A stretch of 64,000 nucleotides of DNA. Origin: Rhizobium sophoriradicis. Lineage in GTDB: Bacteria > Pseudomonadota > Alphaproteobacteria > Rhizobiales > Rhizobiaceae. The notes beneath the pieces are model-generated. The model was given only the letters and a program-made list of their open reading frames with translations. It had not been told where the DNA came from and did not search any database. Numbering within the stretch: position 1 is the first letter of the stretch; each line of letters begins with the position of its first letter. The stretch lies in contig NZ_RQIH01000001.1 in NCBI RefSeq assembly GCF_003939025.1, forward strand, positions 186,001-250,000, written 5' to 3'. Below are positions 24,555 through 32,961 of the stretch, one piece after another. A program made the position numbers and the translations under genes.

Positions 24555-24827
24555 ATGGCATCGCCATTCAAACTCGATGATGAGCTGAAGGGCCGCGCCC
24601 AACAACTGGCCGAGGTCCGCCGCCGTTCGTCCCACTGGATCATGCGTGAAGCCATCGCGCAATATGTCGAGCGCGAGGAGAAGCGCGAGGCGCGGCGGCA
24701 GGAGACGCTTGACGCCTGGAATGAATTTGAAGCGACGGGGTTGCACGTCACCGGCGTCGAGGTCGGAAAGTGGCTTTCGACCTGGGGAACTGACGACGAG
24801 TTGTCCGCCCCGGAATGCCACAAGTAA
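24555..24827 (+). CDS. Ribbon-helix-helix antitoxin (CopG/ParD-type)
   Basis: A 90-residue protein with an N-terminal ribbon-helix-helix (MASPFKLDDELKGR, then RRSSHWIMREAIAQYVEREE). The C-terminal half, with TGLHVTGVEVGKWLSTWG and the end SAPECHK, is the toxin-binding tail typical of antitoxins paired with RelE/ParE toxins in rhizobia. AAGGAGAGCTG stands before the ATG. The partner toxin gene starts inside its last codons (24815) but is broken, so this is an orphaned antitoxin. Confidence 0.8.
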   Translation: MASPFKLDDELKGRAQQLAEVRRRSSHWIMREAIAQYVEREEKREARRQETLDAWNEFEATGLHVTGVEVGKWLSTWGTDDELSAPECHK

Positions 24828-24906
24828 TCTTCTCCCCGGCCGCAATCCGCGGCCTCGAGTGCTCTGGGAGTTCCTACGCCTAGGCGGACAGGCGAAACCT
24901 TTCTAG
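24815..24906 (+). pseudogene. Remnant of a ParE/RelE-type toxin gene
   Basis: ATG at 24815 overlaps the antitoxin end and reads MPQVIFSPAAIRGLE, the standard N-terminus of ParE-type toxins, but stops after 22 residues at 24883. In the next frame, beginning about 24860, the expected continuation VLWEFLRL is found, then GGQAKPF and a stop at 24906. So a small indel near 24858-24861 shifted the frame, and the remaining 60 or so residues of a normal toxin are missing. The toxin cannot be active. Confidence 0.75.
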
Positions 24907-25039
24907 GCGTGCGCCGATTGCACTCCATCAAAACTTCGTCTGACCCCATCAGTCGGCGCATCGTGCTACGAAATCACAACACCGGGCGACATGCAGTTCA
25001 GGCTTGCGCGCGGTGGAATTTGAAATTCCGAGCACGCAC

Positions 25040-25471
25040 ATGGACCTCTCGAAGATCAAGACGCTGATCGACTTTGTCGGACGATCGAACATTACCGAGC
25101 TGACCGTGACGGAAAAGGACGTGACGGTGCGGATTTTCCGCTCGTCGCCGGCAGAGGTCGCTGTTGCCGAACCTTCGCAAGACACTGGATCGAAAATAAG
25201 CCTTGTCTCCGATGCGCCTTCGAGCGCCGAGAAAACCTCCCATGCGGTCAAGGCGCCCGTCTTTGGCGTCCTGCACCGGGCGCCGGCGCCCGGCGAGCCG
25301 CCATTCGTCGCGATCGGCGACGCGGTGGAGGAGGGGCAGACCCTGTTCATCATCGAGGCGATGAAGGTCTTCAATACGATCGCCGCGCCGCGATTCGGGC
25401 GCATCACGCACCTGACTGATATCGACAATGGCGAGGTCGAGACCGGCGACCTGCTGGCGGAGATCGCCTGA
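25040..25471 (+). CDS. Biotin carboxyl carrier protein (AccB-like)
   Basis: A 143-residue carrier protein. The N-terminal 35 residues (MDLSKIKTLIDFVGRSNITE) resemble AccB, a spacer of about 35 residues follows, and the biotinyl domain begins near 71. K109 in IIEAMKV is the biotin-accepting lysine. The start at 25040 is chosen because the longer frame needs a TTG and a non-typical leader; the ribosome binding site is weak. It is followed by a biotin carboxylase with a TGATG overlap, and then PxpB/PxpC carboxyltransferase-like subunits, so it probably serves that dedicated carboxylase and not acetyl-CoA carboxylase (inference). Confidence 0.88.
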   Translation: MDLSKIKTLIDFVGRSNITELTVTEKDVTVRIFRSSPAEVAVAEPSQDTGSKISLVSDAPSSAEKTSHAVKAPVFGVLHRAPAPGEPPFVAIGDAVEEGQTLFIIEAMKVFNTIAAPRFGRITHLTDIDNGEVETGDLLAEIA

Positions 25472-26865
25472 TGCCGGAAACATCGGAACAATCCGCTGCT
25501 TCAGGACGCCGTTTCGACACGGTCCTCATCGCCAATCGCGGCGAGATCGCCGCCCGGATAGAGCGCGCCTGCCGCGAACTCGGCCTGAAGACCGTCGCCA
25601 TCTGCTCCGAGGCGGACCGGCAAGCGCCCTACATCAAGACCGCGGACCATTTTCTCTGCATCGGCCCGTCGACCGCGGGCAAGAGCTATCTCAATCAGGA
25701 CGCCATTCTTCTCGCCGCACGCCTGACCGGCGCCGGCGCCATCCATCCCGGTTATGGTTTTCTGTCGGAAAACGCCGCCTTCGCCGACGCCGTCGAAAAG
25801 GCCGGGCTGACGTTCATCGGTCCGACTGCTTCATCGATCGCGACCATGGGCGACAAGATCGCGGCGAAGCGGGCGATGATGGCGGCCGGCGTCCCCTGCG
25901 TTCCCGGTCCCGACAGCGCGCTGCCCGACGACCCGGCCGCAATCGAGCGCATCGCGCTGGAGATCGGCTATCCCGTCATCGTCAAGGCGTCAGGGGGCGG
26001 TGGCGGACGCGGCATGCGCGTCGTGCCCAGGGCCGATCAGCTGCATGAAGCGATCGCGCTGACCCGGGAAGAGGCGCGCAAGGCCTTCGGCTCGCCCTCC
26101 CTCTATATGGAAAAGTTCCTGCAGCATCCGCGCCATATCGAGATCCAGGTTCTTTGCGACGATCACGGCAATGCCTTGTGGCTGGGCCATCGCGACTGCT
26201 CGATGCAGCGCCGCCATCAGAAGGTGGTGGAGGAAGCACCGGCGCCGGGAATCGCGCCCGACATCATCCAGCCGGTCGGCATGGCCTGCGTAGAGGCTTG
26301 CCGCCAGATCGGCTATCGCGGCGTCGGCACCTTCGAATTCCTCTATGAGGACGGCGCTTTCTATTTCATCGAAATGAACACGCGGCTTCAGGTCGAACAT
26401 CCCGTCACCGAGGTGACGAGCGGGGTCGATATTGTCCAGGTGCAGATAAGAGCGGCCCAGGGTGACGTTCTGGATCTCGCCCAGAGCGATGTCACCTGCG
26501 AGGGTCACTCTTTCGAATGCCGCATCAACGCCGAGGATCCCGACACTTTCCTGCCCTCGGCAGGCGTCATCACCCGTCTGGCTTTGCCGCAGGGGCCGGG
26601 CATCCGCGTCGATACGCATATTCATCCCGGCTACAGGGTCTCGCCCTATTACGACTCGCTGATCGCCAAGCTGATCGTCCACGCACCGACGCGGGCAAAA
26701 GCAATGGCCAGAATGTGCGAGGCGCTTGCCGGCACCGAGATCGAGGGCATCGCCACCAATATCCCTTTCCTGCGCGCGCTCTTCGAGGACCACGCATTCG
26801 CGCGCGGTGAGACCGATATCCACTATCTCGAGCACTGGCTGAAGCTGCGGAGGACGGCGGCATGA
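25471..26865 (+). CDS. Biotin carboxylase subunit (AccC-like)
   Basis: A 464-residue biotin carboxylase with the N-terminal DTVLIANRGEIAARI, the ATP-grasp glycine loop SGGGGGRGMRVV (about 172-183), substrate and metal residues in FIEMNTRLQVEHPVTE (about 295-310) and the C-terminal domain starting near GHSFECRINAED. It has full length for an AccC protein. It charges the biotin of the carrier encoded just upstream using ATP and bicarbonate. Its stop overlaps the next gene by four bases. Being embedded in a PxpBCA cluster, it is probably a second, catabolic copy. Confidence 0.9.
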   Translation: MPETSEQSAASGRRFDTVLIANRGEIAARIERACRELGLKTVAICSEADRQAPYIKTADHFLCIGPSTAGKSYLNQDAILLAARLTGAGAIHPGYGFLSENAAFADAVEKAGLTFIGPTASSIATMGDKIAAKRAMMAAGVPCVPGPDSALPDDPAAIERIALEIGYPVIVKASGGGGGRGMRVVPRADQLHEAIALTREEARKAFGSPSLYMEKFLQHPRHIEIQVLCDDHGNALWLGHRDCSMQRRHQKVVEEAPAPGIAPDIIQPVGMACVEACRQIGYRGVGTFEFLYEDGAFYFIEMNTRLQVEHPVTEVTSGVDIVQVQIRAAQGDVLDLAQSDVTCEGHSFECRINAEDPDTFLPSAGVITRLALPQGPGIRVDTHIHPGYRVSPYYDSLIAKLIVHAPTRAKAMARMCEALAGTEIEGIATNIPFLRALFEDHAFARGETDIHYLEHWLKLRRTAA

Positions 26866-27287
26866 GCGCCATCGACTTCAGCGATCCCGTAACCATTGCA
26901 TTTCTCACCGATGCTCTGACGGCCGCCGGCGTGGAGGGGTTGGAAATCTCCGGACCGGATAGACAGCTCCGCATCGTCATCTCAGGGGAGGGCGGCGCCC
27001 GGATCAACTCGCAGGCAGCAACACCCCGCGCTCCGGGCTCCCCACCTGTTGTCGTGAAGGCGCCGCTGGCGGGGCATTTCTGCGCCGAACATCCGGCCGC
27101 CGCCGTCACGCCGCAAACTCTGCCGCGCTCGGTATCCGATGCCGATCTCCTCGGCTTCATCAGGGTAAGGCATGTGCTGCTTCCCCTTCGCGCCAGCCGT
27201 TCCGGTGTCTTGACCAGGCTGCTCGCCGAGCCCGGCGCCCTGGTCGGCTTCGGTGACCCTCTGTTCGAAATCGAGCTGCCATCATGA
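26862..27287 (+). CDS. Biotin-carrier-like protein lacking the biotinyl lysine
   Basis: A 141-residue protein with the same layout as the first carrier: an N-terminal helical part (SDPVTIAFLTDALTAAGVEG), a linker, and a lipoyl/biotinyl-like domain from about residue 65 (VVVKAPLAGHFC). Aligned with the first carrier, the EAMK motif is replaced by RVRH (101-104), so the lysine that takes biotin is a histidine, while flanking strands are kept (LGFI before, GDPLFEIEL at the end). It overlaps biotin carboxylase and pxpB by four bases each. It may be a structural subunit of the complex; it should not be biotinylated. Confidence 0.75.
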   Translation: MSAIDFSDPVTIAFLTDALTAAGVEGLEISGPDRQLRIVISGEGGARINSQAATPRAPGSPPVVVKAPLAGHFCAEHPAAAVTPQTLPRSVSDADLLGFIRVRHVLLPLRASRSGVLTRLLAEPGALVGFGDPLFEIELPS

Positions 27288-27991
27288 TCGCCACGACGAA
27301 CAGACATGCATCGCAACGCGAAATCGTTCCGGCCATCCAAAGCCGGGCGCGGGTTTCCTCGATCGGGGCCAGATCCTTCCTGCTCGAGGCGCCGGGCGAT
27401 TTCGATCTTGCCGCGCAGCGACGGATCTGGGCCCTGTCCCGGACCGTCAAAGGCTGGGCGGATCTTGCCGAGGATATTCCCGGAATGACCAACCTGCTGG
27501 TGATCTTCAAGGAGACGCCCGAGGATCCCGAGGCGGTGGTCGCCCGGCTGCTGGAGGCATGGGAGAATGCGCAGAGCATCGATCTCAACGGCAAGACCAT
27601 CGAAATTCCCGTCCAGTACGGCGGCGAACATGCGAGTGATCTTCCCGCTCTTTGCGATCTCTCGGGCTTAAGCGACCGCGAGGTCGTCCGCATCCATCAT
27701 GAAGCGACCTACCGTGTCTTCGCCTTGGGCAGCGCGCCCGGCTTCGGCTATCTGCATGGCCTCGATCCGCGTATCTACATGCCGCGAAAGACCGTGCCGT
27801 CGCTGAAGATGTCGAAAGGCTGCGTGACGATCGGCGGCATGCAGACCGGCGTCGCCATGCTGACCGGCCCCAATGGCTGGAATTCTATCGGCTTTGCGAC
27901 GCTTGAGATGTTCGACCCGACCGCGCCGACCCCTGCCATGATGGCGCCCGGAGATACGGTGCGGTTCCTGCCGGCAAGGATCGAGCTATGA
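27284..27991 (+). CDS. pxpB: 5-oxoprolinase subunit PxpB / carboxyltransferase domain subunit 1 (KipI family)
   Basis: A 235-residue protein of the allophanate-hydrolase-subunit-1 / KipI family, with the diagnostic ALGSAPGFGYLHGLD (about 146-160) and PRKTVPSLKMSKGCVTIGG (about 167-185, containing the conserved glycine-rich turn). In the urea carboxylase enzyme this fold is the first half of the carboxyltransferase domain; in PxpABC it forms, with PxpC, the ATP-dependent 5-oxoproline hydrolase. Four-base overlaps on both sides show strict co-expression with the carrier and PxpC genes. Confidence 0.88.
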   Translation: MIATTNRHASQREIVPAIQSRARVSSIGARSFLLEAPGDFDLAAQRRIWALSRTVKGWADLAEDIPGMTNLLVIFKETPEDPEAVVARLLEAWENAQSIDLNGKTIEIPVQYGGEHASDLPALCDLSGLSDREVVRIHHEATYRVFALGSAPGFGYLHGLDPRIYMPRKTVPSLKMSKGCVTIGGMQTGVAMLTGPNGWNSIGFATLEMFDPTAPTPAMMAPGDTVRFLPARIEL

Positions 27992-28983
27992 TCGAGATCT
28001 TGGAAACCGGGCCCTTCAATACGGTGCAGGATCTGGGACGCCCCGGCTATCGCGACATCGGCGTGTCGGCGAGCGGCGCGATGGATCCGCTTGCGGTCAG
28101 GATCGGCAATATTCTCGTCGGCAATGACGAGAATGCGGCGGTGATCGAGGTCCAGACCTTCCCGTTCAGCCTGCGTTTCGAGCGGCGCACCGTCTTTGCC
28201 GTGACCGGAGCCGACGGCCATCCTCACCTCGCCGGATCGGAACTCATTCCCTGGTGCGCCTATTCCGCAGAACCCGGACAGGTTCTCGAACTGAAGCAAC
28301 CCCCGCGGCTGGCGCGCGCCTATATTTCGGTCGGCGGCGGGCTGGATATTCCAGTTGTCATGGGGTCGCGCAGCACGTCGCTGCGCGGCGGCTTCGGCGG
28401 CAATGCCGGCCGGCCGCTGGCGAAGGGCGATCGGATCGCGGTCGGTGAGGACGCGGAGATTGCCATGCTGCCGACCACTGGCCTCGCCGTCGTCGAGCCG
28501 GCCGTGGCACTGCGCGACGTCTTCCCGGCGCCCGTCGACAACACCTTGCCGATCCGTGCCCTGCCTGCTGGCGAGCACGATCTTTTCGCCGGCGACGGCG
28601 AAGCCTTCTGGGGCCAGACCTGGCGGATTTCCTCGCGCAGCGACCGCACGGGCTACCGTCTGTCCGGCGAGCCGATCACGCCGACCGCCTCCATCGAGAT
28701 GCGCTCCCACGGCGTCGTGCCCGGCGTCATCCAAGTTCCGCCCGGCGGCGAACCCATCGTGCAGATGAGCGATGCGAATACCGCCGGCGGCTATCCGAAG
28801 GTCGCCGGCGTGATCGAATGCGACCTCTGGCGGCTCGGGCAGGCCCGCATCGGCGCCCGCCTGAAATTCATCCGGTCGACGCATGCGGAGACGCGCGCAG
28901 TCGAACAGGCCGTCGCCCGCTATGTCGAGGATGTCAGGCTGACATCCGGGATGGTCAAGCGCGCCCTGAAGGCGATGGCCTAA
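27988..28983 (+). CDS. pxpC: 5-oxoprolinase subunit PxpC / biotin-dependent carboxyltransferase subunit 2
   Basis: A 331-residue protein starting MIEILETGPFNTVQDLGRPG, followed by GVSASGAMD, both diagnostic of the allophanate-hydrolase-subunit-2 / PxpC family. The C-terminal half has SDRTGYRLSGEPI and GVVPGVIQVPPGGEPI. Together with PxpB it corresponds to the full carboxyltransferase region of urea carboxylase. The presence of a biotin carrier and biotin carboxylase in the same operon suggests this pair works as a true carboxyltransferase or as a carboxylation-coupled lactam hydrolase (inference). Confidence 0.88.
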   Translation: MIEILETGPFNTVQDLGRPGYRDIGVSASGAMDPLAVRIGNILVGNDENAAVIEVQTFPFSLRFERRTVFAVTGADGHPHLAGSELIPWCAYSAEPGQVLELKQPPRLARAYISVGGGLDIPVVMGSRSTSLRGGFGGNAGRPLAKGDRIAVGEDAEIAMLPTTGLAVVEPAVALRDVFPAPVDNTLPIRALPAGEHDLFAGDGEAFWGQTWRISSRSDRTGYRLSGEPITPTASIEMRSHGVVPGVIQVPPGGEPIVQMSDANTAGGYPKVAGVIECDLWRLGQARIGARLKFIRSTHAETRAVEQAVARYVEDVRLTSGMVKRALKAMA

Positions 28984-29004
28984 GGGAAGCGAAAGGAGGA
29001 ACTG

Positions 29005-29772
29005 ATGAAGATCGATCTGAATTCCGACATGGGCGAGGGATTTGGTCCCTACCGGCTGTGCGACGACGAAGCGATGATGAAAATCGTCTCCTCGGCCAAC
29101 ATCGCCTGCGGTTTCCACGGCGGCGACCCCGATACGATGGGGCGGATGGTGCGGCTGGCAAAACAGAATGGCGTCGGCATCGGCGCCCATCCCGGCCTGC
29201 CCGACCGGCTGGGCTTCGGCCGGCGCGAAATACCCTTTCAGGCGGACGAGCTTCGCCAGCAGATGCTCTATCAACTCGGGGCCTTGATGGCGATCGCCAG
29301 AGCCGAGCGGGTCGCGGTCTCCCATATCAGCTTTCATGCGGCCATGGGCAATATGGTCAACCGCGACCCTGTCCTTGCCGACCTCATGATGGATGCGATC
29401 GCAACCGTCGACGCCAATCTCGTCGTCTTCGTCACGTCAGGCAGCGAGATCGAGCAGGCGGCGAAACGCGCGCGCCTGAAGACACTGGCGCTTTTCCTTG
29501 CGGACCGTGCCTATGACGCCGGAGGCAGGCTTGTCACGCGCGGGCTTCCGGGCGCCGTTATCAAGGACGAAACCGCCGTGCGTGCGCGCGTGCGAAAATT
29601 CCTCCTCGACGGCAGCGTCGAGACCATCGAAGGCGCCGTGATCGCCATGCCGGCGCGCTCCATCCTCGTTCACAGCGACACGCCGGGCGCCCTCGAGCTT
29701 GCCGGCATCGTCCGCGGTGAAATCGAAGCCACCGGTGCCACCCTCGCACCTGCCGCCGAACTCGCCGACTGA
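29005..29772 (+). CDS. pxpA: 5-oxoprolinase subunit PxpA (LamB/YcsF family)
   Basis: A 255-residue protein with the family N-terminus DLNSDMGEGFG, the metal/substrate segment SANIACGFHGGDP (about 30-42), GAHPGLPD and RGLPGAVI. AAAGGAGG precedes the ATG, 21 nt after pxpC. PxpA is the lactamase-like subunit that acts with PxpBC to open 5-oxoproline to glutamate. Its presence makes 5-oxoproline or a related lactam the best guess for the substrate of this cluster. No signal peptide, so it acts in the cytoplasm. Confidence 0.9.
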   Translation: MKIDLNSDMGEGFGPYRLCDDEAMMKIVSSANIACGFHGGDPDTMGRMVRLAKQNGVGIGAHPGLPDRLGFGRREIPFQADELRQQMLYQLGALMAIARAERVAVSHISFHAAMGNMVNRDPVLADLMMDAIATVDANLVVFVTSGSEIEQAAKRARLKTLALFLADRAYDAGGRLVTRGLPGAVIKDETAVRARVRKFLLDGSVETIEGAVIAMPARSILVHSDTPGALELAGIVRGEIEATGATLAPAAELAD

Positions 29773-29833
29773 CGCAATTCCGATCGCCTGCGGGCGGTCT
29801 CTCGTTTCAATCCCTCATCGAAGGACCATGCCG

Positions 29834-31036
29834 ATGTCCGTGATCGCCGACCGTCTGAAAAACGTCTCCATTTCAGCATCCGCCGCCATGACCCAGCGCG
29901 CCCGGGAATTGGCCGCCAAAGGAATCAAGGTCGTCAGCCTCTCCTCCGGCGAGCCGGATTTCCCCACCCCGGCGCATGCGATCGAAGCGGCCCATGCGGC
30001 TGCACTTGCCGGCGATACGAAATATCCGCCGATGGACGGCACGCCGGCGCTGAAGGCCGCCATCATCAGGAAGTTCAAGCGCGACAACAATCTCGACTAC
30101 GATGCCAGCCAGATCGTCGTCTCCGGCGGCGGCAAGCAGGTGATCTTCAACGCCATGCTGGCGACCTGCAACCCCGGCGACGAGGTCGTCATTCCCACAC
30201 CCTCCTGGGTCAGCTATGCCGACATCGTCAAATTCGCCGGCGGCGTGCCGGTTGCCGTCCCCTGCCACGAGCACGCCGGCTTCAAGCTGCGCCCGGAGGA
30301 TCTGGAGGCGGCGATCACGCCGCGCACCAAATGGCTCTTCCTGAATTTCCCGAACAATCCGACCGGCGCGGCCTGCTCCCGGGCGGAGATGGCCGCCATT
30401 GCCGAGGTCATGCTGCGCCATCCCAATGTCTGGATCATGACCGACGACATCTATGAGCACCTGGTTTATGACGACTTCCAGTTCTGCACGATCGCGGAGG
30501 TCGAGCCGAGATTGTACGACCGCGTCCTGACGATGAACGGCGTCTCCAAGGCTTATGCAATGACCGGCTGGCGGCTCGGATTCTGCGCCGGATCGAAAGA
30601 GCTGATCTCGGCGATCAGCAACGTCAACGGCCAGAATGGCGGCGGCATCGCCACACTGACCCAGGCGGCCGCAACCGCAGCGCTGGACGGGCCGCAGGAT
30701 CTGCTGAAGGAGCGGGCTGCGATCTACAAGACGCGACGCGACTTCGTTCTCGACAAATTATCCGAGGTAGAAGGCTTGCGCTGCCACCGGCCCGAAGGCG
30801 CCTTCTACATCTATCCCAACATATCAGGGCTGATCGGCAAGACCAGCAAGGGCGGGCGCAAGATCGAGACCGACGTCGATTTCGTCATGGCGCTCATCGA
30901 GGAGCATCATGTCGCAACTGTGCAAGGTGCTGCTTACGGAATGAGCCCCTTCTTTCGCATTTCCTACGCGACAAGCATGGAAAAACTCGGTGAGGGCTGC
31001 GCACGGATCGCCCAGTTCTGCAAGGACATGCGCTGA
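29834..31036 (+). CDS. Pyridoxal-phosphate aminotransferase, class I/II (aspartate aminotransferase-like)
   Basis: A 400-residue fold-type I aminotransferase. Of two close ATGs (29828 and 29834) the second has better spacing from GAAGGA. PLP-site residues visible are N175 in NFPNNPTGA, D204 and Y207 in MTDDIYEHL, and the Schiff-base lysine K239 in NGVSKAYAMTGWR; the substrate-carboxylate arginine is in FFRISYA near the end. It resembles the AspC/AatA Igamma group of rhizobia. It follows pxpA by 61 nt and may handle the amino acid released by the oxoprolinase-like enzyme, for example glutamate (inference). Confidence 0.88.
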   Translation: MSVIADRLKNVSISASAAMTQRARELAAKGIKVVSLSSGEPDFPTPAHAIEAAHAAALAGDTKYPPMDGTPALKAAIIRKFKRDNNLDYDASQIVVSGGGKQVIFNAMLATCNPGDEVVIPTPSWVSYADIVKFAGGVPVAVPCHEHAGFKLRPEDLEAAITPRTKWLFLNFPNNPTGAACSRAEMAAIAEVMLRHPNVWIMTDDIYEHLVYDDFQFCTIAEVEPRLYDRVLTMNGVSKAYAMTGWRLGFCAGSKELISAISNVNGQNGGGIATLTQAAATAALDGPQDLLKERAAIYKTRRDFVLDKLSEVEGLRCHRPEGAFYIYPNISGLIGKTSKGGRKIETDVDFVMALIEEHHVATVQGAAYGMSPFFRISYATSMEKLGEGCARIAQFCKDMR

Positions 31037-31049
31037 CCGGCGCCCCCTC

Positions 31050-31955
31050 TCAGGCTTTCAGCCGCGCCGTCAGCTCAAGAAGGATATCCCGGACGGCAAG
31101 GGCCGGTTCCGACAGGGGATTCTGGTCGGAAACGCAAAGCGACAGGGTTTCTTCGATCCGCGGCGAGACGAGCCGGCAGATCAGCGGCTCGCTCGATTCC
31201 GAGACGATGCGGTCGGCAATCGCCTTCGGCATGATCGTCGCGCCGAGACCGCTGCCGACCGCGCGGGCGAGCGTGCGGACGATCTCGACTTCCGCCACGA
31301 CCTTCAAATTGGTGCGCGTGCGGGTGAAGGCGGTATCGACCGCGCGACGGACGAAATTATAGGCCGGTGGCAGGAGCAGCGGTATGCCGTCGAGAGCGTT
31401 AACCGCAACGGGTTTCGTATCCGCTTCGATGGCAAAGTCGCGATGGGCGACCAGGAAAAACTCTTCGCTGAGGATCGGTTCGAACCGCACGCCCTTGATC
31501 GGCCCGGTTCCATGCAGAAGCGCCATTTCCAGCCGGCCGTTCATGATCATCTGGCTATAGGTCTGGCCGACGCTTTCGGTCAGGTGCAGCAGAATACCGG
31601 GATGCCGCTTCCGGGTCTCCGCCAAAAGGTCCACCGAGAGCGTCGCCGCGCTGCTGAACGGCACGAGGCCGACCGAGACGCGCCCGGCAAGCGAATTGCC
31701 GGCGGCGGAAGCATCGGCCTGCGCCTGCTCCATCTGCCGAAGGATGATCTGGGCATGGCGATATACCGCGTGTCCGGCATCGGTCATGCTGACACCCTGC
31801 TGGCTGCGGATCAAGAGCTTGTGGCCGAAATGCTCTTCAAGTGCTGCAAGCTGCTGGCTGAGCGCCGGCTGGGCGATGTGCAAAAGATCCGCCGCTCGTG
31901 TGATGCTGCCGCTGTCGACGATCACGATGAAGGATTTGAGGCGTCTGATGTCCAT
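31050..31955 (-). CDS. LysR-family transcriptional regulator (Nac-like)
   Basis: A 301-residue LysR protein. The start at 31955 (MDIRRLKSFIVIVDSGSITR) places the winged helix-turn-helix at 1-60, with ADLLHIAQPALSQQLAALEE; the frame is open to 32099 but the extra residues are not LysR-like. The DNA-binding domain closely resembles Nac/Cbl-type regulators. It is convergent with the aminotransferase gene (13 nt apart) and divergent from the SDR/amino-acid ABC operon, which is the most likely target; control of the carboxylase operon is possible too. Confidence 0.88.
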   Translation of the reverse strand: MDIRRLKSFIVIVDSGSITRAADLLHIAQPALSQQLAALEEHFGHKLLIRSQQGVSMTDAGHAVYRHAQIILRQMEQAQADASAAGNSLAGRVSVGLVPFSSAATLSVDLLAETRKRHPGILLHLTESVGQTYSQMIMNGRLEMALLHGTGPIKGVRFEPILSEEFFLVAHRDFAIEADTKPVAVNALDGIPLLLPPAYNFVRRAVDTAFTRTRTNLKVVAEVEIVRTLARAVGSGLGATIMPKAIADRIVSESSEPLICRLVSPRIEETLSLCVSDQNPLSEPALAVRDILLELTARLKA

Positions 31956-32187
31956 GGGGATCGGGGTACCATTCTGATCTGCGGATGGCATGTTTGCAGA
32001 GGCGCATTGCTTTTGCAACGCGATGCCGTCCGAGGCAAGGCCGAGAGAGAGTACCGGCATCACCGCATTCTCTTCTTCGGGAGACCGCACCTGCTCCATA
32101 ACCGTTGCTTATTGCTCCAGAGATAATCGGTCTTAGGCAAGGGGTTAAAGCTTCGCTACTGTCTTCATCAATCACAAGGGAACTACA

Positions 32188-32961
32188 ATGCCATTCTCCG
32201 ACTACAAGACCGCACTGGTGACCGGCGCATCCTCCGGAATCGGCGCAGCCGTGGTTGAGCGGCTTCGCCGGGAGAACATCGAAGTCCATGCCGTTGCCCG
32301 CAGTGCCCAGGCGCTGCAGCAGCTGTCCGAGCGTACGGGCTGTATCGCTCATGCCATCGATGTGACCGATCGGCCGGCAATCGCCGAGCTCGCGGGCCGG
32401 GTGGAATTCGACATTCTCGTCAACAATGCCGGCGTCGACCGGCCGAAGAAGTTCCTGGAAGCCGACGAGGGGGATATCGATCTCATCGTCGATGTCAATC
32501 TGCGGGCGGTTCTGCATATCTGCCGCCTCGTCGTGCCGGGCATGGTGGCGCGAGACCGCGGCCACGTCATCAACATCTCGTCGATCGCCGGCGCCTATAA
32601 TTTCGGCGGCAACTCGTCCTATCACGCCACCAAGGCGGGAGTGAGCATGCTGTCCAACCAGCTGCGCATCGACGCTTTCGGCAAGCGGGTGCGGGTCACG
32701 GAAATCTGCCCCGGCCGGGTCGCCACCGATATTTTCAATCACGTCCACGGCGATGACCCCAGCATCCGGGAGCGGTTCATCGATGGTTTCGAACTGCCGC
32801 AGGCGGCCGATATCGCCGACGCGATCGCCTTCGCCATAGCGGCTCCCGTCGCCGTCAACATCGGACATATGGAGATCACGCCGACGCTGCAGGTCATGGG
32901 CGGCCTGCAGACGGCGAAGCCGAAGCCGAAGACGGATCCATCCGGGGAGCCAACCCCGTGA
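32188..32961 (+). CDS. Short-chain dehydrogenase/reductase
   Basis: A 257-residue SDR with the cofactor motif TGASSGIG (about 12-19), NNAG (about 78-81), the catalytic serine in NISSIAGAYN and YHATK (Y and K about 148-152). The C-terminal region, EICPGRVATDIF, is classical. It resembles the YdfG-type group that oxidises beta-hydroxy acids such as serine or 3-hydroxypropionate-like compounds (weak inference). It is the first gene of the operon and overlaps the next permease gene by four bases (ATGA), so it probably acts on the imported compound. Confidence 0.9.
   Translation: MPFSDYKTALVTGASSGIGAAVVERLRRENIEVHAVARSAQALQQLSERTGCIAHAIDVTDRPAIAELAGRVEFDILVNNAGVDRPKKFLEADEGDIDLIVDVNLRAVLHICRLVVPGMVARDRGHVINISSIAGAYNFGGNSSYHATKAGVSMLSNQLRIDAFGKRVRVTEICPGRVATDIFNHVHGDDPSIRERFIDGFELPQAADIADAIAFAIAAPVAVNIGHMEITPTLQVMGGLQTAKPKPKTDPSGEPTP

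Noticed and set aside
27775..29337. A 520-codon open frame on the minus strand
   Set aside because: It is antisense to pxpB, pxpC and pxpA, all with clear family motifs and overlapping starts and stops; the frame shows only His/Asp/Arg-rich low-complexity translation.
31956..32099. N-terminal extension of the LysR protein by 48 residues
   Set aside because: LysR proteins begin directly with the helix-turn-helix, and the extra residues show no similarity; the ATG at 31955 is preferred.
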